From Heritagella_A intestinalis (GTDB lineage: Bacteria; Bacillota; Clostridia; Oscillospirales; Acutalibacteraceae), in contig CAJFQF010000003.1 of assembly GCA_904418995.1 (NCBI GenBank), positions 124,001-188,000 on the forward strand: a stretch of DNA of 64,000 bases. Direction: 5' to 3'. Under the pieces are notes generated by a model. That model had not been told where the DNA came from and ran no database searches. It saw only the letters and a list, made by a program, of their open reading frames with translations. The position numbers and the translations under genes were made by a program. The stretch's first letter is position 1, and each line of letters begins with the position of its first letter. Of the stretch, positions 49,897 to 57,207 are shown piece by piece.

Positions 49897-51048
49897 TCAA
49901 GCGAACAGGGACTGGTAGAACACCTCTGCGGCCCGGGCCTGGTTCTGAGGCGTCAGGGTGCGCACGGTGCCGCTGACCATTTTCATCAGGGATTCCCGCC
50001 CAGGGCCCTGGACTTTGGCGAATTTCCGCACCAGGTCAAGGGCTTCCGTTTCCGAGGACCAGAGGAAACCGTTGATTTTGTTCTCTACCACCGTAGCGGT
50101 GCCGCTTCCAGCGCGGATGAGCAGGGGCGTGCCGCAGGCGGCGGCTTCCACAGCGGAAAGGCGCAGCTCCTCGGTTTGGGCACAGCACACATAGCAGCAG
50201 CTCAGGGCGTAGCAGGCCGCCATTTCCTCCCGGGAGAGGTGGCCGGTGAGGATTACCTGCCGGGACAGGTGCAGGGAGTGAATCATGGAGAGCAGATCGT
50301 CCTCCTGTTCCTCCCGGTTCAGCAGCAGCAGGCGCATAGAGCCGGATTCCGAAAAGGCCCGGCCCCAGGCTTCCAGGAAGTGATAGACAGAGCCGTCCTC
50401 GCAGCCGCTGCAGACCACAACGGTTTTGCCCTCCAGGGAGAGGGAACGGGCCAGGGACTGCTGCTGGGATTGGCTGGCGGAGCCGGGATAGAACAGCTCG
50501 GTGTCAATGGCGGTGGGGAACCGCTGGCCAATCACCTGAACCCCCTCCTGATACAGGCTTTGGGCCATGGCGTCAGAGAGGACGGCAATGCCGGAGGCCT
50601 GCTCCAATACGGTTTCGGCGGTTTCCAATCGCTTTTTCTCCCGCCAGAGGGCCCAGGGCGAAAAGCCGCCGCCGGACTTGTCCAGGTCCCGCAGGCTGTG
50701 GACGGTGAGCAGGGCCGGGATTTCGCTGTCCGCCGCATATTGCAGGGCGGCTTTTCCCGTTTCCGAAAGGGTGTGGATATGCAGGAGCTCCGGCCGGAAA
50801 GTCCGGAGTTTTTCTTCCAGCTGGCGGCCGCCTGCCCGGGAGACCTGGACGCCCTCGGCGGTAGAGGACCGCTTGCCGTCGCAGCGCAGAAGGTTTCCTT
50901 CCTGGATGGCTTCGTCACAACCCAGCTCCGGCATGGCGATGAGGACCCGATGGCCCATGCGGAGCAGGCCCTCCGCTAAAACGCCCACATGGACCGCCAC
51001 GTCTGTATCCATAGAGGCGTAAGAATCGGTAATCAGTGCGATTTTCAA
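49897..51048 (-). CDS. Glycosyltransferase, GT4-like
   Basis: Encodes 383 residues from a TTG at 51048 (MKIALITDSYASMDTDVAVHVG), 6 bases after GGAGGAG; a TTG five codons upstream is less well placed. The GT-B fold of family 4 is indicated by HVGVLAEGLLRMGHRVLIAMP, LLHIHTLSETGKAAL, QRFPTAIDTELFYPG and the C-terminal EELRLSAVEAAACGTPLL (E-x7-E). It may glycosylate diacylglycerol or a wall lipid, as many Firmicute relatives do. That function is inference. Confidence 0.85.
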   Translation of the reverse strand: MKIALITDSYASMDTDVAVHVGVLAEGLLRMGHRVLIAMPELGCDEAIQEGNLLRCDGKRSSTAEGVQVSRAGGRQLEEKLRTFRPELLHIHTLSETGKAALQYAADSEIPALLTVHSLRDLDKSGGGFSPWALWREKKRLETAETVLEQASGIAVLSDAMAQSLYQEGVQVIGQRFPTAIDTELFYPGSASQSQQQSLARSLSLEGKTVVVCSGCEDGSVYHFLEAWGRAFSESGSMRLLLLNREEQEDDLLSMIHSLHLSRQVILTGHLSREEMAACYALSCCYVCCAQTEELRLSAVEAAACGTPLLIRAGSGTATVVENKINGFLWSSETEALDLVRKFAKVQGPGRESLMKMVSGTVRTLTPQNQARAAEVFYQSLFA

Positions 51049-51214
51049 GTGAATCTCCTCCAAACTGCTCCCATTGGGAGATTTTCAGGTATCGAAGGCT
51101 ATGGGGCTGTGCATAGGGCCGCATAGCGATAATAGGTAAAGGGAAAGAGAGAAGCTGCGCCCTTTTGTGCCTGCCGGCCCGCTCAGGGGATTCCCAGCTC
51201 CGTCTCGTGTTTCC

Positions 51215-51302
51215 ATTATATCACAATCCGGACGGCCTTCAATAGATTTTTCGTCGGAAACGGGACAATTCTCTTTTATCTTTTAGCGGAATGCGATATA
51301 AT
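51215..51302. promoter_or_regulatory. Divergent promoters for the glycosyltransferase and hprK
   Basis: Minus strand: TTGAAG (51237-51242), 16-bp spacer, TATAAT (51215-51220). Plus strand: TATAAT (51297-51302) with a weak TTTATC (51275-51280). No gene or repeat is seen in the 328 bases between the two coding regions. Confidence 0.6.
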
Positions 51303-51376
51303 AAATTCGTATTGGGAATTTGAAGCAGGGCACCCTGCGGAAAATCGGAAATTTGGAACAGGAAGGAAGATTCACT

Positions 51377-52342
51377 ATGGTGGCGACCTTTACCGTGCCT
51401 CTCTCCAAGGTCATGAAGGAGCTGGGCCTGACAACCGTTTATCTGCCTATGAGCGCCGATGAAATTCTCCTCTCTTCCCGGGATGTGAACCGTCCGGGAT
51501 TGGAGCTCAGCGGCTTCTACGACTATTTTGACAAAAACAGAATTTTGATTTTCGGCAACGCGGAAACCGCCTTTTTGGCCTCCTTCAGCCGGGAAAAGCG
51601 TCGGAAAGTGCTGGAAGGGCTCTTCTCCCGGAAGCCCCCGGCCGTGATTGTGGCCCGGAACATCACCCCCGCTCCGGAAATGGTGGAGGCAGCCCAAAAG
51701 TGCCAGGTGGCCCTGCTGAAAACCGCTGATACCACTTCCAGCCTGGTGGCGTCCCTGGTAGCCTATATGAACACCGAGCTGGCCCCCCGCATTACCCGCC
51801 ACGGGGTGCTGGTGGAGGTCTACGGCGAGGGAATCCTCTTGGTAGGCGACAGCGGCGTGGGCAAGAGCGAAACCGCCATTGAGCTGATTAAGCGGGGCCA
51901 CCGGCTCATTGCCGATGACGCTGTGGAGATTCGCCGGGTGTCTGCCAAGACGTTGGTGGGTTCTGCCCCGGAAAATATCCGCCACTTTATCGAGCTGCGG
52001 GGCATCGGCATCATCAACGCCCGGCGGATCTTCGGTATGGGCGCTGTGAAGATCAGCGAGCGGATTGATATGTGCATCAATCTGGAAATCTGGGATAACA
52101 CCAAGATGTATGACCGCATGGGCTTGGATAATGAGTATACCGAAATTTTGGGCAATAAAGTTCCGGTGATGACCATTCCCGTGAAGCCCGGCCGGAACCT
52201 GGCCATTATTATCGAAGTGGCCGCTATGAACAACCGCCAGAAGAAAATGGGCTATAACGCCGCCCAGGAGCTGATGGCCAGCCTGGGCATGGACGTCTCT
52301 GCCATAGCGGAAACGGAGACCAAGAAAGAACTGGACATTTAA
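51377..52342 (+). CDS. hprK: HPr kinase/phosphorylase
   Basis: Encodes 321 residues from the ATG at 51377 after GGAAGGA. HprK phosphorylates HPr on Ser46 and removes the phosphate, steering carbon catabolite control in Firmicutes. Walker A is GDSGVGKS (157-164) after the conserved HG near 142, followed by LIADDAVEIRR and the signature ELRGIGIINARRIFG (206-220). No ptsH or crh gene is in the window. It heads the hprK-PHP-murB-rapZ-whiA run. Confidence 0.97.
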   Translation: MVATFTVPLSKVMKELGLTTVYLPMSADEILLSSRDVNRPGLELSGFYDYFDKNRILIFGNAETAFLASFSREKRRKVLEGLFSRKPPAVIVARNITPAPEMVEAAQKCQVALLKTADTTSSLVASLVAYMNTELAPRITRHGVLVEVYGEGILLVGDSGVGKSETAIELIKRGHRLIADDAVEIRRVSAKTLVGSAPENIRHFIELRGIGIINARRIFGMGAVKISERIDMCINLEIWDNTKMYDRMGLDNEYTEILGNKVPVMTIPVKPGRNLAIIIEVAAMNNRQKKMGYNAAQELMASLGMDVSAIAETETKKELDI

Positions 52343-52387
52343 GGCCCTTGGGGAATGGACCGCTATGCAGGAAAGGACGGCAGATTC

Positions 52388-53125
52388 ATGAAACTCATTG
52401 CAGATACCCACACCCATACCGTGGCTTCGACCCACGCCTACAGCACCCTTCAGGAAATGGTTCACGGGGCGGCGGAGAAGGGGCTTTTTGCCATCGGCAT
52501 CACCGACCACGGCTATGAAATGCCCGGGGGCCCGGGAACCTGGTATTTTACCAATCTCCACACGGTTCCCAACCGGATGGAAGGGGTTTGGGTGCTTCGG
52601 GGGGCCGAAGTCAACGTGATGGATTATGAGGGCCGTCTGGATATTCCGGAAAAGGATTTGCAGCGTCTGGATTGGGTAGTGGCTTCCATTCACAGCTGCT
52701 GTATGCCCCAGGGGGTGACGCCCACCCGGGAGCTGTGTACCCAGCTTTGGCTGCAAATCGCCCAGAACCCCTATGTGAATGTTATCGGCCACAGCGGCAG
52801 CCCAGTGTATGCCTATAATTACGAGCGGGTGATTCCGGAGTTTGGCCGCCAGGGCAAGCTGGTGGAGATCAACTCCCACTCTTTTGAGGCCCGGCCGGAC
52901 TACATTCCCAACTGCCGCCGGATTGCCCAGCTCTGCATGGAATACCGGGTGCCGGTGGTGGTCAACTCTGACGCCCACTTTTCCGCTTCCATTGGGGATT
53001 TCAGCGCGGCGCTGGCCATGCTGGAGGAGATGGGCTTTCCGGAAGAGCTGATCGTCAATTCCTCAAAAGAGCGGTTCTGCGCCTATCTCCGGGAGCATAC
53101 CCGGTTTCAGATAGAGGGCGTCTGA
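52388..53125 (+). CDS. PHP-domain phosphatase (YcdX-like)
   Basis: Encodes 245 residues from the ATG at 52388; GGAAAGGAC lies upstream. Metal ligands are visible in ADTHTHTVASTHAYST, GITDHGYEMPGG, GAEVNV, ASIHSC, IGHSGSP and NSDAHFS, the full YcdX trinuclear-site pattern. It probably hydrolyses a phosphomonoester. It is commonly found in this operon in Clostridia. The exact substrate is unknown. Confidence 0.92.
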   Translation: MKLIADTHTHTVASTHAYSTLQEMVHGAAEKGLFAIGITDHGYEMPGGPGTWYFTNLHTVPNRMEGVWVLRGAEVNVMDYEGRLDIPEKDLQRLDWVVASIHSCCMPQGVTPTRELCTQLWLQIAQNPYVNVIGHSGSPVYAYNYERVIPEFGRQGKLVEINSHSFEARPDYIPNCRRIAQLCMEYRVPVVVNSDAHFSASIGDFSAALAMLEEMGFPEELIVNSSKERFCAYLREHTRFQIEGV

Positions 53126-53197
53126 GAAGCGGGCACTGGAAGTGCCTCCTATATCAAACATAATTTTGAAAACAAACCAGAGAAAGGTCGTGGCAAT

Positions 53198-54109
53198 ATG
53201 GATACGCTGGAAAGAATACAACGGGAAGCCTCTTTGATGGGCTGTACCTGCCTGGTGCAGGAGCCCATGTCGAAGCACACCACCTTCCGCATTGGAGGGC
53301 CGGCGGACCTGCTGGTCACGGCGGGGACCATGGGCCAGCTTCGGGGGCTTGTGCGGCTGTGCCGGGAGACGGAAACCCCGGTGTATTTGCTGGGGAAGGG
53401 CTCCAACCTGCTGGTGTCGGATGAGGGCATCCGGGGCGTGGTGATTTCCCTGGGCGGGGAGTTCACCTCGGTTTCCCGGGAAGGGGAAAACGGCATCCGG
53501 TGCGGCGCTGGGGCCTCCCTGGCATCGGTGTGCGTGTTTGCCCGGGAAAACCGCCTGTCTGGGCTGGAATTCGCCTGGGGCATCCCCGGAAGCGCCGGCG
53601 GCGCGGCTTATATGAACGCCGGGGCCTATGGCGGCGAAATGAAGGAGGTGCTGGTTTCCTGCGACCACATGACTCTTACCGGGGAGACCGGGAGCCTGCA
53701 GGGAGAGGAGCTGGCCTTGGGGTACCGGCGCAGCGCCTATTCCGGCGGGGATAAAATCATCCTATTTCTTCATTTGGCCCTCACCCCGGGGAACCCGGTG
53801 GACATCGGCCACAAAATGGAGGAGCTCATGACCCGGCGCAAGGACCGCCAGCCCTATGAAATGCCCAGCGCCGGCAGCGTGTTCAAGCGCCCGGAGGGGT
53901 ATTATGCCGGCACCCTCATTGAGCAGTGCGGCCTGAAGGGCTGCCAGATCGGGGGCGCTCAGGTGAGCCCCAAGCATGCGGGCTTTATCGTCAATACCGG
54001 CGGGGCCACCTGCCGGGACGTGGAGGCCCTGATTGAGAAGATTCAGGAAACCGTGCTCCGGGAAACCGGCGTCACCCTGGAATGTGAAGTCCGCAAGGCT
54101 GAGCCTTGA
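53198..54109 (+). CDS. murB: UDP-N-acetylenolpyruvoylglucosamine reductase
   Basis: Encodes 303 residues from the ATG at 53198 after GAGAAAGG. MurB reduces enolpyruvyl-UDP-GlcNAc to UDP-MurNAc with NADPH and FAD in peptidoglycan synthesis. Seen: HTTFRIGGPADLLV, YLLGKGSNLLVSDEG, GIPGSAGGAAYMNAGAYGGEM, GYRRSAYS, PSAGSVFKRPEG and a final Glu-containing helix. The last codons (for Lys-Ala-Glu-Pro and the TGA) fall within a 63-bp palindromic unit (54094-54156), so the repeat inserted at the native end and supplies the stop. Confidence 0.96.
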   Translation: MDTLERIQREASLMGCTCLVQEPMSKHTTFRIGGPADLLVTAGTMGQLRGLVRLCRETETPVYLLGKGSNLLVSDEGIRGVVISLGGEFTSVSREGENGIRCGAGASLASVCVFARENRLSGLEFAWGIPGSAGGAAYMNAGAYGGEMKEVLVSCDHMTLTGETGSLQGEELALGYRRSAYSGGDKIILFLHLALTPGNPVDIGHKMEELMTRRKDRQPYEMPSAGSVFKRPEGYYAGTLIEQCGLKGCQIGGAQVSPKHAGFIVNTGGATCRDVEALIEKIQETVLRETGVTLECEVRKAEP

Positions 54110-54246
54110 CGCAAACCGCGAGATAGCGGCATCTATGAGCGGGCTTGCTTCCCGCGCCGGGCAGTGCCCGGTTCCAAGCCGCGGCGGGGAGCCCTCGCAG
54201 GCAAGCCGCGAGGTAGCATCATCAAGGAGCAACCTTTTCTCCCGCG
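54094..54246 (-). repeat. 63-27-63 palindromic unit array at the end of murB
   Basis: On the minus strand: full unit 54184-54246 with imperfect palindrome GCGAGGG-C-TCCCCGC, short 27-bp unit 54157-54183 with CCGGGCA-C-TGCCCGG, and full unit 54094-54156 with CAAGGCT-C-AGCCTTG. The unit ends define exactly 63, 27 and 63 bp. The first-listed unit is preceded by AGCTGTTTA, as in other arrays. Confidence 0.85.
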
Positions 54247-54489
54247 TAAACAGCTTGGGTGCAAATTTTATTTGTTCCGCGTGGGGATGGTTCTTTCATC
54301 ACACAGCGCTTCCCCTTTCTTCACGCGTAACTACCTTCGCGAGAGAATAGGGCTGTTGCTTGCTGCTTCTTCCCCGCGAATTGGGGGCGGACCCCTGTCC
54401 GCCCGCATAAACAGCCTGGCAGCGGCGGGCGGCCGCTGAATACTGGTCAGTGAGCGTTTCATACAAAGGGAAAAGAAAGAGGGATACAG
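54247..54489 (+). repeat. Further repeat DNA between murB and rapZ
   Basis: Bases about 54320-54403 are a type-II unit (ACGCGTAACTA, CGCGAGAGAATAGGG, GCTTCTTCCCCGCGAATTGGG) ending in the palindrome GGCGGAC-CCCT-GTCCGCC (54386-54403). The remainder up to the rapZ ribosome site shows no gene and no terminator, so rapZ may still be read from upstream. Confidence 0.65.
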
Positions 54490-55350
54490 ATGGATTTTGT
54501 GATTGTTACGGGCCTTTCGGGGGCCGGAAAAACCGGCGCGCTCCACGCCATGGAGGATATCGGCTTTTTCTGTGTAGATAATCTGCCGGCAAAGCTGATC
54601 CCCATTTTTTACGATTTGTGCTTGTCCTCCCGGGAAGAGCGCCAGCGGGTGGCAGTGGTCACCGATACCCGGGGCGGGGAGATGTTTGCCTCCCTGTTTG
54701 ACGTGCTGGACGGCATGAAGGCCAGCGGCCGGAATTACCGCATCCTGTTCCTGGACGCCGGGGACGGGGTGCTCATGAACCGCTATCAGGAAAACCGCCG
54801 CCGCCATCCCCTGGCCCAGGTGTACCACGGTTCCCTGGAACAGGCTGTGCGCCTGGAGCGGGAAATGCTCCTGCCGGTGCGGGAGCGGGCGGACTATATC
54901 ATCGACACTTCTCTGTTGACCACCGCCCAGATGAAGGCCCGGATTTCCGGGCTGTTTCTGGAGGATTCCGGGGACGCCATGATGCTCCAGTGCGTCAGCT
55001 TTGGCTTTAAATACGGGATTCCCGCCGAGGCGGATTTGGTGTTTGACGTGCGCTGCCTGCCCAATCCCTTCTACATCGAGGAGCTGAAGCACCAGACCGG
55101 CCTGGACGCCCCGGTGCGGGAGTATGTGATGAAGTGGGAGCAGACCCAGGGGTTTATCCGCCGCTGGATTGACCTCATCGACTATATGGTGCCCCTCTAT
55201 TGCGCGGAGGGGAAGAGCCAGCTGGTAATTGCCGTGGGCTGCACCGGCGGGCACCACCGTTCGGTGGCCTTGGCCCAGCATCTCTGTGACCACTTCCTGG
55301 TGCAGGGGAAGCGGGCCAGCGTCACCCATCGGGACATTAAGAAAGGATAA
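54490..55350 (+). CDS. rapZ: RNase adapter / nucleotide-binding protein RapZ
   Basis: Encodes 286 residues from the ATG at 54490 after AAAGAGGG. Walker A is GLSGAGKT (8-15). The family features HAMEDIGFFCVDNLPAKLIP, VTDTRGGEM, RRRHPLAQ and the C-terminal VAVGCTGGHHRSVALAQHL are present. In E. coli RapZ controls glmS small RNAs; in Gram-positives YvcJ binds nucleotides and affects competence and cell wall. It is 11 bases upstream of whiA; the gene yvcK that often lies between them is absent. Confidence 0.96.
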   Translation: MDFVIVTGLSGAGKTGALHAMEDIGFFCVDNLPAKLIPIFYDLCLSSREERQRVAVVTDTRGGEMFASLFDVLDGMKASGRNYRILFLDAGDGVLMNRYQENRRRHPLAQVYHGSLEQAVRLEREMLLPVRERADYIIDTSLLTTAQMKARISGLFLEDSGDAMMLQCVSFGFKYGIPAEADLVFDVRCLPNPFYIEELKHQTGLDAPVREYVMKWEQTQGFIRRWIDLIDYMVPLYCAEGKSQLVIAVGCTGGHHRSVALAQHLCDHFLVQGKRASVTHRDIKKG

Positions 55351-55361
55351 GGAGGGCCGGT

Positions 55362-56264
55362 ATGTCCTTTGCATCGGACACGAAAAAGGAAATCTGCCAC
55401 TGGGAGCCAACCCGGGACTGCTGCCGCAAAGCCGAGGCCTATGGCTTGTGGCTGTTTGCCCGGGGGTTTTCCCTGCAAAAGTGTTCTTTTGTCACAGAGA
55501 ACGGCCCGGTAGCCCGGCGCATGGCCCAGCGGGCCGCCGAGGTTGCCGGGGTGGTGGTGGAAGTGCAGGTTTCCATGCACCGCCAGGGGGAAGGAAGCTA
55601 TACCCTCACGGTTCCCGGGGAGGACCAGCGCCGGCAGCTGTTGGAGGCCTTTGGCCATACGGGCCAGGAGCTGCATCTGCGCATCAACCGGGCGAACCTG
55701 GAAAATGAATGCTGCCTGGGCGCTTTTGTCCGGGGGGCGTTTCTTTCCTGCGGCACCGTGACCAACCCCCAGAAGGACTACCACCTGGAATTCACCGGTA
55801 ACCGATTCCGGCTGGCCCAGGATTTGGTGACCCTGCTGGAAGAAATCGAGGGCCTGCGCATCCAGCCCTCCCTGACCCGCCGGAAAGGGAGCTGCGTGGT
55901 GTATTGCAAGGACAGCGAACAGATTGCGGATCTGCTCACCTATATGGGGGCCCAGAACGCCGCTATGGAGCTGATGCAGGCCAAGATGGTCAAGGAAGTC
56001 CGGAACTATGTGAACCGCACCACCAATTTCGAGACGGCCAACATCGACAAGACCGCTTCTGCGGCGGCCCGGCAGATTGCGGCCATCCATGCGCTGGAGA
56101 AGAACCCCGGCCTGGAAAAGCTCCCGGAGGATTTGCGGGAGGTAGCCCGGCTGCGGCTGGAAAATCCGGAAATGAGCCTGCGGGAGATGGGGGAAACCCT
56201 GGGAATTTCCCGTTCTGGGGTGAACCACCGGCTGAAACGACTGCTGGAAATGGCGGGCGGATAG
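55362..56264 (+). CDS. whiA: DNA-binding protein WhiA
   Basis: Encodes 300 residues from the ATG at 55362 after AAGGAGG. The N-terminal LAGLIDADG-like domain (SFASDTKKEICH start, AYGLWLFARGFS, CCLGAFVRGAFLSCGTVTNPQKDYHLEF) precedes the C-terminal helix-turn-helix (LREVARLRLENPEMSLREMGETLGISRSGVNHRLKRL). WhiA affects cell division and chromosome segregation in Firmicutes and sporulation in actinomycetes. The gene end is followed by about 940 bases of repeats and hairpins. Confidence 0.95.
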   Translation: MSFASDTKKEICHWEPTRDCCRKAEAYGLWLFARGFSLQKCSFVTENGPVARRMAQRAAEVAGVVVEVQVSMHRQGEGSYTLTVPGEDQRRQLLEAFGHTGQELHLRINRANLENECCLGAFVRGAFLSCGTVTNPQKDYHLEFTGNRFRLAQDLVTLLEEIEGLRIQPSLTRRKGSCVVYCKDSEQIADLLTYMGAQNAAMELMQAKMVKEVRNYVNRTTNFETANIDKTASAAARQIAAIHALEKNPGLEKLPEDLREVARLRLENPEMSLREMGETLGISRSGVNHRLKRLLEMAGG

Positions 56265-56360
56265 CGTCCGGGAGCGCCCTGCTGCGGGGGATAGCAGAGG
56301 GAAGTATTCACACGGGTATTTTACCAGGTCCCGCTGTTTTTCTCTCCCCCTTGTTATGGG
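56265..56360. other. Intergenic DNA after whiA
   Basis: No gene or clear terminator is visible before the tandem duplication begins. Confidence 0.5.
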
Positions 56361-56838
56361 CAACACTTCTTCCCCTGCGCGTATACATTCTGCGTATCAG
56401 GGGGAACAGGGCCAATATATACCCTAAATATTTTTTGATAATAATAAGTGTAACTCTGTAACCAGGGCTTGTTTTTCCCGGTTTTACGCCATTTTTTGCG
56501 GTTACACTTTTACTCGGTAAAGTGTTGTTCTGTAACCTTTCAAGTGTAACCTTTTTTTAATCTGTAATCCTACTCTGTAACCCCTTTTGTCTGCGGTTTA
56601 GCGCAACACTTCCTCCCCTACGCGTATACATTCTGCGCATCAGGGGGAACAGGGCCTGTATATGCCCTGAATATTTTTTGATAACAGCAAGTGTTGCAGT
56701 GTTGTAAAAGCCGGTTTTCCCCGGTCTGATGGGGTTTTTTAGCGCAACACTTTATTTTGCGAAAGTGTTGTACTGTTGCACGGCAAGTGTTGCACTTTTT
56801 ACTCTGTTGCCCTGATCTGTTGTGGTTTTCCGGCGGGG
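56361..56838 (+). repeat. Tandem ~243-bp duplication with swapped 6-mer words
   Basis: Copy 1 (56361-56603) and copy 2 (56604-about 56838) both start CAACACTTC-x-TCCCC and share CGCGTATACATTCTGCG and ATCAGGGGGAACAGGGCC. Copy 1 repeats TGTAAC about six times plus one inverted GTTACA. At the matching places copy 2 has TGTTGC and inverted GCAACA. Inverted repeats GGTTACACTT/AAGTGTAACC in copy 1 and GCAACACTT/AAGTGTTGC in copy 2 stay perfect. No coding sequence is seen. Confidence 0.8.
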
Positions 56839-57012
56839 CCCTTGCTTTTGCTCTCTCCCCTGAGGCAGGAAGGCCGGGGCCGGGGGAAGGGAAATTCCCG
56901 ATTGATTTTCCCTTTCGTCCTATACGGAAAAACTCGATTTTTTTATCGACTTTTTCCCAGGGAAGGAAACCCCTTATATTTTATAAATATAACCCTTCCA
57001 GTTTCCCGCAAG
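56839..57012. other. AT-rich spacer before the dnaE leader hairpin
   Basis: Contains runs of T and a TATATTTTATAAATATAA stretch near 56975-56992. A promoter for dnaE could lie here, but no convincing -35/-10 pair was found. No gene is seen. Confidence 0.4.
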
Positions 57013-57079
57013 GTCAAGGGGGAAAGAAGTGTGTGGGGTCAAAGGCTCCCCACACACGGCTTCTTCCCCTTCCCTTGAC
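57013..57079 (+). other. Long perfect-arm hairpin in the dnaE leader
   Basis: GTCAAGGGGGAAAGAAG pairs with CTTCTTCCCCTTCCCTTGAC (small irregularities), continued by TGTGTGGGG with CCCCACACA, around TCAAAGGCT. About 26 paired positions, ending 128 bases before the dnaE start. No T-run follows. Confidence 0.75.
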
Positions 57080-57207
57080 AAAGGCCGCAGGGGCAAAAGG
57101 GGAAACAGGGGAGAAAAAACCGGCGGGATCGCAGACAATAAGCAGGGGGAGCCGGGAGGATACAAACGGATACCGCAATCAAAATTGAAAACAGGAGGGG
57201 TTTGTTC

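Noticed and set aside
274..54260. Integron attC sites
   Set aside because: Some units carry GTTGGGT, which fits the GTTRRRY core, and a hairpin follows. But other copies have ATTGGAA, CTTGGGA or TTTGCGT, no paired RYYYAAC is present and there is no integrase.
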